Both the position numbers and the translations under genes were made by a program. Source: Pterobdella sp. o SKG-2022 (lineage: Eukaryota > Annelida > Clitellata > Hirudinida > Piscicolidae). From it: a stretch of DNA of 64,000 nt. The notes under the pieces were generated by a model. The model ran no database searches and was not told where the DNA came from. It saw nothing but the letters and a program-made list of their open reading frames with translations. Positions 50,237 through 61,521 of the stretch are shown in pieces. The stretch spans positions 32,510,097 through 32,574,096 of the forward strand of contig OZ038320.1 of the NCBI GenBank assembly GCA_964035795.1, given 5' to 3'. Every line of letters starts with the position of its first letter. The first letter of the stretch is position 1.

Positions 50237-52208
50237 CAGAAATTCAAATAAATAAATTATCTTTGCGTGTGGTTCTCATGAGCATGCCATGTTTGTGGCA
50301 GTGCTTGTGACTTATGCACAAATAAAAGCATATACTTATCTTTTGTGTGTTTACTCAAACTGAATTGTATCTAAAAATAACTTGAACTCATAATCTCATC
50401 ATCAACCATAACCACACATACAAATGGACACATAATTATGCCTAGGCACATTCAAATGACAATAATGAGTCGTAAATCATTTGACATAAACAAAGCACCC
50501 ATCCATGATGAGCCACAAAACAACGTCAAGTTTTGCATGCATGCCATCATGATTGAGAATTCAAAAAATTCATGAATTATTTATGTGTTGCAATGTTCAT
50601 GCGCATTTAACACAGAAGAGTTACATTCAGTAAACACACATTCAGCACAAAAAATAACACACAATTAGACAACAATTTGCGCAAAAAATTAAATAAATGG
50701 CACTCACACTTACACGCAGTACTCATGTTGTGGTGTGCACAACTACACAGATTGGCATGCTACTCCTGGTATGGATCATATTGATAAGGTGGGTCTCTGA
50801 AATAATAATATTAATAAAGTTGGTAATAATATTATTAATAAAGTTAATACTATCAATAATAAAATGATATGAATAAAAGATAGTTTAAGAAAAGGATGGA
50901 TCTCAATTTTAAATTAAATAAAATTTGCTTTTTCATTGTTCTCAACAATTTTGAGCTTCATTCTTTCATTATTTCTTGAACACTTGAAAAATTTTGAACA
51001 TTGGAGGAATGCTCTTAATGAAATAAGGATAATAATTGTTATCAATATTCTTTTTAACTGCTAGTCTTTCTAAAAATAAATATAAATAGCGACAAAATGT
51101 CACCAAATATTCTTTCCAATTGCATTCAATCGGTAACATGATAGAAGAATTCAACTATTTAATTTTGAGTAGCTTTGAAATTCCATTAAGTGGTCCAACA
51201 GGGTTCATGTTAAACCATCGTTATTTATTTTTCAACATTTATCAATATTATCATTGTTCATTATCTTTTTCTTATAAATATATTTGTAACACCTTCGTTC
51301 AACATCCAAATTACTTTTTGATCTTTATAATTCATCCATATATTCCTAATATATCAATGTTATTCAGTGCCATTTTTATTATTATTCTTATTATCTTTTT
51401 GATTTGCTGATTATTATTCTTGTTTTTGTTGTTATTATTATTTTAATTATTATTGTTATTACTATTATTATGGCAGGTTCCCAAAGAGTGTTGTCTAAAC
51501 ATCAGCAATTGCAACGTGCGTGACTCCGACGATGTCCATCACAAGGTTGACAATAAGAATAATAATAATAACATAATAAATAGATTCAATTTTTGTTTTT
51601 TAGGAAAGCATTTTTTATTGTCGATTTTTCTGTCTTTTTTTGCCATAAAGCTAATGTTAGCTTTTTTCATATACTTTCCGACACCATTGTTTTTGATTTT
51701 ATTATATATTAAAAAATTTTTATATTTAATTTATTTGTTTTCACTGAGTAGTGCCCTATGAAACCCCTCTATTGCAACCGAAACCTCAGTTAGAGGTAAC
51801 TTAATGGTTGACTACAATTTTGTGCAGGGTTGCATGGAAGTGATAGAGACAGGGATAAGAAACAACCTTTACATTGCTGGTATCATCATCATCTTCATCA
51901 TCCTCTTCCAAGTAACGATAATAACAACAATAATAAGAATAGACTTAGATAAAAATAGTGACATTAGTAATAATAAGAACAACAATAGTTAATATGGCTC
52001 ATCAATTAAAGGAATCTTTTGAGATTGATTTCATTTGCAGCAAATAATAATTTCTTTGATAAACAATAATGGTTTGGTAATAATATTAATAATAATAATA
52101 TTAAGGATAATAATAATAATAACCTAAATAATAACAACAACTCAGGTTCTGGGCCTGGTAGCATCGATGACCCTAGTGTGTCTCAAGAAGGAAAAGTACT
52201 ATTATTAG
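48240..52208 (+). CDS. Tetraspanin with Gly/Arg-rich N-terminal extension
   Basis: Four-pass membrane scaffold protein. Exons: 48240-48374, 48485-48676, 49247-49438, 50720-50768, 51477-51545, 51828-51911, 52146-52208. TM1 is split between FSCIKFLFFGFNVLFW and LLGCALLGVGIW; TM2 is ATAICILLGVFILLIGFFGC followed by the CCG of the cytoplasmic loop; TM3 is YFILVVLIFICEIVATVMLF. The large extracellular loop has SCCGVHNYTDW and VPKECCLNISNC, then GCMEVIE before TM4 (NLYIAGIIIIFIILFQ, VLGLVASMTLVCL). The end is KKEKYYY. Before FSCIKF the protein has about 27 residues rich in Gly, Arg, Phe and Tyr, where tetraspanins normally have fewer than 12. Exon 50720-50768 is 49 nt and leaves an extra base before the next phase-0 exon, so a microexon or base error is likely there. 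Confidence 0.9.
50169..50234. repeat. (GT)n microsatellite in tetraspanin intron 3
   Basis: About 33 pure GT units. Confidence 0.95.
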
Positions 52209-55200
52209 TACAACAACAATAACTTATTTTTTTATTGTTATTATTATTTTTATTATTAATGCATAAATTTTTTCCAGAAATCATTGTAATTGATAGCGTG
52301 TTTTTTTTCCATGATTCATCATGATTATCACTTATCGTTGCCCTTTGCAATCATTATTATTTTATTATTCTTATTATTATTTATTATTATTATTATTTTA
52401 TCCAATAATGGTTTTTATTGATTATTTTATTTCAATCCTTCTGTTTTAATATAACAATTCAATTCAAATGCATTATCGTCACTAGTAATCTCACCCACAC
52501 AGCCATATTTAAACTGCATTATATTCTTTCATATTAATTTATTAAATTATATTATATTTCTCTGTAATTCTATTATATTTCTATGTAATTCCATTATTTT
52601 TTTATGTAATTCTATTTTATTTTTATGTAATTACTTTGTTTTTATATAGTTTTTCAAGAGTTTTGTTTTATTTTTCCACAATCATGAGTACTCACTAGAA
52701 TATTTTGATTTATTTTTGGTTTTTCTATATTTAGCACTGCATTATAACGATTTTTGATTGGTTGATCATCATGTTTCTATTTATAAACCCTCCTCAATTA
52801 GGTACAAATGCGATTTAAATATAGCACATTAGCTTATCAGATTATGCGCCAAGTAATGAAGATCGGCTGTGCAATGCATCTCCAAACCATCCTTTAGTTA
52901 TTTGCTTATTATTATTATTATTATTATTTCTTTTTTATATGAGATTATTTGTTAGAAGCGTTAAGGTTGTTTGATGTGTCCTTATTGTGTTTGCGTAAGG
53001 TGCATGCATCATTATCATTTCCGCCTGATGGTAATTATAAAAAAACAATAATTTTATGAATTTAGAATTATTTTTGTGATAATTATTAAATTTTTTGTGA
53101 AATGGATTCCAATTGTTTGGTTGCGAATCAGATGATTATAAGATTAACTTCCTGGAAGGAATTATTTCAATTTGTTGCATAATTTTTTATTTATTAGTTT
53201 TTTCAATCTTCGATCTGTCAACTGTACGCATTCACAATCAAATTGTGCTTTTTTAATTCCAACCAATCAGTGTTAACCGTGTCAAGTCTTACCCTATCAT
53301 ACGATTATTTCAAACAATGCGTTTTCAAACGATCAATCTCATCCAATCAACGATGATTTAACGATGTCGAATATTGATTTCCAGCCAGTAAGTTGTAGTG
53401 ATGTTACTAACCAATCAATCTGCACTTTTATACAAATCAGTGGAAACCTATATTTTCTTGTTCTTGATGCTTTTATTTCCACCCAATCAAACTTCTTTGT
53501 ATCTCTATTGCATCTCGTTGTATTCATATTATTTTTTAGATATTTTTTCTATTTTGGCTTTCTCGTATTTTCAATATCTAATATTCATTAATTGAAAATA
53601 ACTTAATTTTATGAATACATAATTTAACCTTCATCAGTATAAATTACTATTAATAGATCAATGATAGCATGCATATATTGCTTAATGATCAGTTTATGAT
53701 GAATCCCACGGTGGTGAGATTGTCTTCATTTGGCGATCCAGACTTTTCCTCCAATGGCCATTAGGATTCAATATTAAATATCATTATAGCTGTATTAAGC
53801 AAATAAATATATGAATGTATAATTAATTAAAATGGGCATTGAATTAGAAACAAATATTCAACTAATTAAAATGCAAAAAACATGCATATAATTGGCCACA
53901 TACATGCATATATAATTAACCACAAATGCATATATAATTAACCACAAATGCATATATAATTAGCTACATAAATTGATAATATAATATAAAAATGATTGGT
54001 TTCACTGCTTAAACTGCCTATATTATTTTCATATATTTCTATATAGTATGTGTTTGTGTGCGTGTGTTTTTTGTGTGAGGTTTGATAAGTGTGTAATGGT
54101 TATAATAATTTTCTATACATCTTCATTTAGTAAAATATATATGTATATATAAATAAATAAATAATAATATTTTTTTCTTTGTTGCCATGGTTATATTCGA
54201 ACACGATTGACGAACAAAAACACAAAAATGGTTAAGAATGTGTGGTTTTATATGAATTGGTTGCGTTTTATAAACTCGTATATTGATAATCGAAATAATA
54301 ACACTAATATAAGTTTTTGCTGATTTTATTGGACAATGATAAAAATTTCATAATAATAACTTATGAAATCATAAAAATAATGAATTTTGTACTTTAAGTC
54401 TTGTTGTTTCGGTCACTTATAAGTTGTTGCTAACGTTATTCTCTGCCATCATCATCTTTCATTTTTATTATGCTTATAATTTTTTATTATTATCATCGTT
54501 AATATTATATTTTTATTATTATTTGATTTTCTTTTTTTTTATTGTTTTTCATATTTTTTTGTCGTCATGGTTATAATCATTCACTGGGTCATTGTTGTTT
54601 TCTGCGGCTTTTAATCACGCGCTTGCAACTTTTTCTTCTCCGTTTAACCCCCACGCGCACATTCAAATAACTACAAACACATACATTAACAAAAATCTAC
54701 ACAAACACACATACATACATACACACACACAAATACACATACATGCATGTTGTATCAAATGGTATCTAGGCTTTTCTAGATTTTAGATTTTTTTGTTTCC
54801 GCATCATTTAATATATTGATTTTAACGCCATGTTATGTTCGTGTGCTAGTCTTGTTAAGGTTTAATAAAGATACATACTGTATTTTGGGTGATACAAACG
54901 ACTGCAACTATAGGAAACGTATATTATTTGGCTTTCAGATTTCTTAATCGCTTTAAATCGTTTCAATTATTTTTAGTATATGATTTCAAAATGATCCTGC
55001 AAAATCCCTTGAGGTCACTTGAACCATCTTTGTGCTTCTCTAAGATCCTCAAAAAACATCAGCAATGTGTTCGCTAGTTTTAAGCTAAAAATAGATGGCA
55101 GCAAAACGAAATGTTTGTGAAAATAACAAGTAATGAAATATTAAAATGATGAACATAAAAAATCTTTCGAGGGTGAGCACCAAACGCTTAATGATGAGAT

Positions 55201-55614
55201 TAAAAATAAAAAATTGACAGAGTGAAATGTAATTAAAAACTTGATGTTTTGTTGAAAAATTCTACATAAGTTATGTAAATGTATAAAATATTAAATGCAC
55301 TTGGTGAAGAAATATACAAATCAAAAAATCATCTAAATAAAAAGTATTATGTATTTTAAAAAAATTCTTAAAAAATTTTTTTATAAATATAGTTTTTAAT
55401 GCTTGAATTTTTTTGGAACTTCAATATCAGAGGAATCTTTAAAACGACGCTTCACTTTTAAATATCGTAAATGCAAAGACGGATGTTGCTAGAAAGTTTT
55501 TACTTATCTTCACTTTAAATACAATTTTATCTACGAATAAACATTACTCCTGAAAGAAATAATTTTTATTAACTTTGCATTTTAAAGAATTTTTTTTACC
55601 ACCATTTTTGACGG
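52209..55614. other. Intergenic region
   Basis: 3' UTR of the tetraspanin, then AT-rich DNA. Seen within it: a roughly 20-bp element CATATATAATTAACCACAAA repeated about four times at 53880-53960, and several separate TTTTTATGTAATTCTATT-like units at 52560-52640. No gene recognised; short open frames lack domain signals and flanking splice sites. Confidence 0.55.
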
Positions 55615-58600
55615 ATGACTAATACATTTATGTCGTTAACAAAAAATGAAAATATCAAAAACGAAGAAATGCTAGTTCTAAACAAAGAAAATCAAAATTT
55701 TAATTCGAAAATAATTTCAAACTTTTACAATGATGACAAATTTTCTGCAATGGTAAGTCACATAGAAAATGACGTTTTTAACGTAGACGACATGCTGGAT
55801 TCTCTGCAATTGGTCGACGTGGAAACCTACAGTGAGACATGGTAGGTCATTTTCATAAACGTTGAAGGAACTTCAGTCATTTCCAAACACCTCAGTGATA
55901 TAAAATTGAGTTTAACTTTTATTAAAAATTGTCTATCTGAATCCATGTTTTGTGTACAACCTGCTATCTAACATTTCCCATTTATTTTGTTTGTTTATAA
56001 TATTTTTGAATAAATTAACTTTTATCATCAAAGGTTATTGGATGGCAAAGAGAAGGAAGAGTTTGATGTAGAGGCATGGGTGTCAGGGAAGCAACATAAT
56101 GAAAATAATAATAGCTTCAACAAGAAAAATTTCAATAAGCTTGAAAATAATATAAATAATGATAAATTGACAAAAAATTTCAACTGTAAGGCTGCTGTTA
56201 AAAACCCATCTTTTACAACTGGTATGTTTCAAGAAGTTTTTTAATATATTGACATCTTAAAAAATTTTTCATAGAGATTATAGTTTTTTATTCACTCAAC
56301 TTATTCAATTTTATTCACATCTGTTCATAATTTAGTAATAAATCATTATGTTCACCAGTTAGTATTAAATCATTATGTTCACCAGTTAGTATTAAATCAT
56401 AATGTTCACCAGTTAGTATTAAATCATAATGTTCACCAGTTAGTACTGGTTGTTTTATAAATTATTAATCAAATTTTCAATTCTGTGATTTCTATGTAAA
56501 TAAAATAATTTACAGCTGATTTATGTGGCATCCAATTAGAAGCCCTCAAAAAGAAGGTCAACCAATCAAAACCTCTCACACATAACACCTCATCAACCAA
56601 TGATAATGACCCATCTGCTCAGGGATTAGCCAATGGAAGATTCATTAATGACAATTTCAACACATCAACAAAAGGATACTTCGGCCAGCTCAATTCCACA
56701 CCAATGAAACCACCACAACCTTCATCTTCACAGCTATCATTATCATCACCATTCAAAGCATCATCTTCTTTTTCATCATCCTCATCTAAATCTTCCCACA
56801 ATTCAATGTTATCTTCTAGTCTTCACAAAACTGAACTTAAAATTGTTAATAATCAAAATTATAATAATAAATATCAATATAACAACAAAGATAATGAAAA
56901 CACTGATGACATAAACAACACCACATTTGAAATATGCGACACAGTTGATAATAATTTGAATAGAACATTTGATGTCTCTGTCGATAAAAATAATAATAAT
57001 AATAGCAACAATAATAATATAAATAATGAGACGTTTGATATATCCCTCAACGAAGCCTTCTGTGAAGTTAATGAGCAAAATAACAGCAACAATAATAATA
57101 GAAATAATAATAATAATAGTTTTGATGATATTTTTATAGATGATTATAACCAGAAGCCACAACAAAAGAAAGATATATTCATGACTTATAAGATAAATAA
57201 AAACAATAATCATAATAACAATAATATTCATCATAATAGCAATAATAATAAATTTAATAATAATCCCCCAAATGGGAAAGGCAGTACATCAAAGATTTCA
57301 CAGATCCCTCCAATGAAAAGCATCAAATACAATAATAACATCAATGCCAATACCATTAATAAATATAATCATAATAGTAGTAAAAGTAACCTTTATGAAA
57401 ATAACAATAATCTGAATAATAGTTTCAATAATAACAATAATAATAATTATAATAATAGTAATAACAATAACAAAATATTAGGAATGAAAAGCAACAACAA
57501 CACAAGCAAGTTAAACAAATCCATGGATGACTTCTTAAATGAGTCATCAAGCCATCCTCAAGCACCATTGGTTGGTGCTTGCCTTACTAACAAGCTTCTC
57601 AGCAAATCAGAAGATGATTATTTATGTTCCATTGACCAATCTCATCAAAGTATGTCACCCATTGACCAATCAAAGAAGAGTCATTCGATTAAATTGAATA
57701 CTCTAAATGATATTAAAACTATGGCTCTTCTTCAAGCTAATGGTCAGTCTTTAACTGCCTGTGTGTCTGTTTACTTGTCTATATATTTACATGTTTTTAT
57801 CTATCTGTCTATCCATCTATCTACCCATCTTTCTTTCTATCTATCTATCTTTCTATCTATCCATCTATCTATCTAATTATCCATCCATCTATTTATCTTA
57901 CCATCCACCTCGCCATACAACTACACATCTCTCTAGTACCACATCAAACAGTGATGAGCATTTCACACTGATGACTCATCTCATTCCAAAAACAATGCGC
58001 CCTTGAACTTTCAACATTACTGCATTATCTTCAATATTGTTCTTTTATTATTTTTTATGATTATTTTTTTTTATTTATTTTTGTTTTTTTTTATGATTGA
58101 GCAAAGCTATAGTAGGCTATTATCATTCACACGGTTTTTCAAAAATATTTCTGTAGAGGTCTTTGCATATTTTTAAAATAAAAATACTCATTTAATATTA
58201 TTTTTATTATCGTAGAGTTGAGAGAAGTGACTAAACACACGATTTTGGCAGAAAAACTCAAGCACACATCATCTTCCTCTTCCTCTTCCTCTCTGCAGAA
58301 TAATAATAATAATAATAATAAGAACGCCCGAGTGTCCAAAAGAAAGCCATCTTATAATTATTACAACAATAATAGTAGTGCTAGCAGTAGCAGTAGTTGT
58401 TTAAATGTTAATAACAAAAATAAATATAATAATAGTAATAATAAATATAAAAATAATTGTAATAACAATTTTAATGATTATGATAATTATTATGAAGTCG
58501 AAACAGAAAACATTCTTGAGCCTCAAATTAATACAACTAATAACAATAATAGTAATAGAAACCATAATAATAGAAATAATAGTAGGTTGCCGCCAAGACA

Positions 58601-59163
58601 GACGGCGAACAACAACAATAATATTGTTCATAAAAAATTCAATAACAACAATAATAATACCAATGTTATCAATACAAAATATAACACTATCAATAGAAGT
58701 AATAATGACACGAATAATAATAAAAATATTATGAACACAAATAATAAAAACAATAAAATAATAAACTGCCAAGGGACCTACAAAATAAAAAAATCAAATT
58801 TGCCAACCACTCACATCCTTAAGCGACCCACTTCACCCACGTACAACAAACAACTAAATGCTGTTAGAAGTTATGGTACTATTGGTAATAGTGATAATAA
58901 TGCTAATAATAACAACAATGCTAATAATAATAACACTAATGTTAATAATAATAATAATAAATTTGTTATGAAGACTTCTGCTAGTCAATCCAGACTCAAA
59001 CAACCAAGCAAGTACGTCACTAATAAAAAATAAATAATTACAATAATAATCTTTTAATAATTTCAATAATAATAATAATAATCCTTACGAGTTTGTGAGA
59101 TTAATTTTTCTCATTCTTCATCAATTTCTTCGCAGATTCGAATCGAGAATACCACGCTTTTGA
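55615..59163 (+). CDS. Asn-rich protein with C-terminal SxIP motif, possible microtubule plus-end factor
   Basis: Five exons: 55615-55841, 56034-56221, 56516-57742, 58216-59011, 59136-59163; all GT-AG with matching phases, 821 residues. The N-terminus has an acidic stretch with VDDMLDSLQLVDVETYSETW, then LLDGKEKEEFDVEAW, faintly like the SLAIN family's acidic WL motif. The middle and second half contain very long Asn runs (AAT/AAC) broken by islands: CGIQLEALKKKVNQSK, SKLNKSMDDFLNESS, LNTLNDIKTMALLQANG, LREVTKHTILAEKLKHT. The protein ends SQSRLKQPSKFESRIPRF, containing S-R-I-P flanked by Arg, the EB1-binding SxIP pattern. I do not recognise the family with confidence; SLAIN-like or another EB1 partner is the inference. 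The start is the first ATG, followed by an open frame to a good donor. Confidence 0.7.
56338..56446. repeat. 27-bp tandem repeat in intron 2 of the SxIP gene
   Basis: Four copies of ATTAAATCATTATGTTCACC followed by AGTTAGT, with the ATTATG/ATAATG variant in the last two. Confidence 0.85.
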
Positions 59164-61521
59164 TAATAATAATAATATTAATTAAAATAAGAAACAAATC
59201 ATAATAATAACATTAATAAAAATAAGAAACAAGTAATAATAAGTAACTCTCCGAGAATAACATTAATTTTTGTAATAACACCAAGTACTAATAATAAATC
59301 AAGAATAATAGGTACTAGTAATGAAAATTTTAACAATAGGGCCAATGATATTTTCCATCGAACGCCACAATGCAACTATGCTTTCATCAAAAAAAATGTC
59401 ATCTTCCGCTTGTGTGTTTCATTGTATTTATTGTTTCCATTAAAATTAATATTACTCATTTGTATTTTATCATCGTTCATATAATATTTTTATCATTTTT
59501 ATTTATTTTTATTATTCTTATATTTCTATTTAATTTTATTATGCTTTTATGGAAACAGAGGATGGTGATGATGATGATGATGATATAATTATTTTGCTTC
59601 ATATTTTTTCATGCATATATTAATAATAAATAGTATTACTGATCAAGACCAACAAATATTCTACAGTCTGTGTGTGTGGGTGTTTCTTTTTTCTTCTTTA
59701 AACATATATGATTATTTAATCGTAATATTGCACCTATATTTCATTGTTTTCAAACGTTTCTATTTTTAATGATAATATCTCTATAGTTCTGTCTTCATAT
59801 ATTTTAAAAATATATTCAATCGATCAGTCATTAAAGCCGTCAATGGTTTGAAGTTCACAAATGTTCAAAGTTTTTTTCAAACCTTTTTGCACATACTCAT
59901 CCTATTTGAAGTCGTACTAAATCCTTTCTTCTTGTTGAAACTATCGATGTTGAAATGTTACTCTGAGTTCCGTGAGGGTTACTTCTATATTTTGGTTTTA
60001 ATTGAACAATGTATTTCAGTGTTAAATAAATAATATATTTCATTTATTGAATAATATATTTTTAATAATATAAAGTTCATATTTTGCTTTGTTGTGGACT
60101 GCCAATAAAACACAACTCGTCTTGTTGTCGCTTCACAAAACATCAAGGTAATAATTTATATAACGCTTCTGTATCGTTTGAGAGGCTTAGCTATGAAACG
60201 CTTAGAAGTGTTTTGAAGTATTAAAAGAAAATAAAGTAGGTAAAAAAGTACTTGAGTTGGAAAAGTACTATTTAAAGAGAAAGACTAGAAAAATCAGATT
60301 TATTCTGGGATTGGTTTGGAGGGCTAAAAAAGTGTTGAGGACAGTAGCTTGGGAGGTAGTGTGAGGTTGGAAAGATAGGGAAGTGGATCAAATGGAGATA
60401 TTCTGTATATTAGAAACTTAACAGAGTGAAGAGTTAGCCAGTGAAGCTGAATAAAAATACATGAAAGTATTTAGAAGGGAGACTAAAAAAGTATCAGAGT
60501 TGAAAGCTTTAGTGAGAGTAAACTGAAAAAAATTATAGTAGACGAGAAAAAAGAATTTGACTGGTCAAATAATTCTAGATGGGCATTCTACGAAGTCTCA
60601 AGTTAAATATCCTGGTCTAACAGACAGTGGAGACGCTTGAAGGCGAAAACCAACATAGCTGCTTTAAAAAAGCATTTTAATATAACAAAATAACTGAGGA
60701 TGCATGTAATAAGCTGAGGCGATGAAGCAATCAGCACAAAGCACTTGTGAGCGCATTAAATACGTAATAAAACACAGCTTTTTTAGCAAGTATTGAGATT
60801 ATTTGAAGTATCAACCTCACAAAACTGCAGCTGTCTTGATAAAAGACGCCAACTTAACCGTGTGGCTCCAAATTACTCGAGAATTGAACATGTCAACTTT
60901 TCCATATTTGAAACACTTAACTAAAAAATACAAACACGAGAAGCTTTTATTCTTCTGTGGCAACATAAAACTCAAAAAATTCTTTACAAAAACAAAATAA
61001 ACTCATTCATCGGATGTTGCTTGGGAACAATACAAAAACGAACATAATGAAATATAAAGAAACAGTATAACACACATTTAATGATGCCTACCATTATTGT
61101 TATATTAGTCAGTATTTTTAAATTTCCAAGGAGTTTCTTAAAAATAATGACGTTGAGAAATAATTTACAGTGTGATAAAAACAGATTGAAACATCATAAT
61201 ACTTAAAAACGACAATGATGGTGGTGAGAAGGCTGACATAATTCTAGATGTGTTCAAGAGACATCCCTCGGTGCCCAAGATTGCGTGTTGTACAAAAAAA
61301 AGTGATTACTTTTTAACTAAAATATAATTCTCATAATAAAAACAGATTAAAAACCTCCAATGATACAAGCTGAAGAATAATAAAAAAAGTAAAATTCACT
61401 TTATATTGATGATAATAACAAAAGAGTAATTATAACTTTTTCTCTTCCAAAAAGATTATACAGAAAAATATGATAAAAAGTAAAATAAAAGAATAAAAAA
61501 TAATAACGACAACAACGCTGG
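59164..61521. other. Intergenic region, tail to tail
   Basis: Lies between the 3' ends of the SxIP gene and NXF1. The left part has AAT repeats; 60200-60700 is purine-rich without clear coding signal; the rest is AT-rich. No gene is supported. Confidence 0.55.

Noticed and set aside
56809..57234. Minus-strand hydrophobic frame resembling a membrane protein
   Set aside because: It is the complement of Asn codons in the SxIP gene exon 3; AAT reads as ATT (Ile) on the other strand.
58401..58772. Minus-strand Ile-rich frame
   Set aside because: Same cause: complement of Asn-rich coding in exon 4 of the SxIP gene.
60200..61000. Possible gene or small RNA in the purine-rich block
   Set aside because: The one open frame (60803-61000) lacks any motif, and no splice or RNA gene signature was found.
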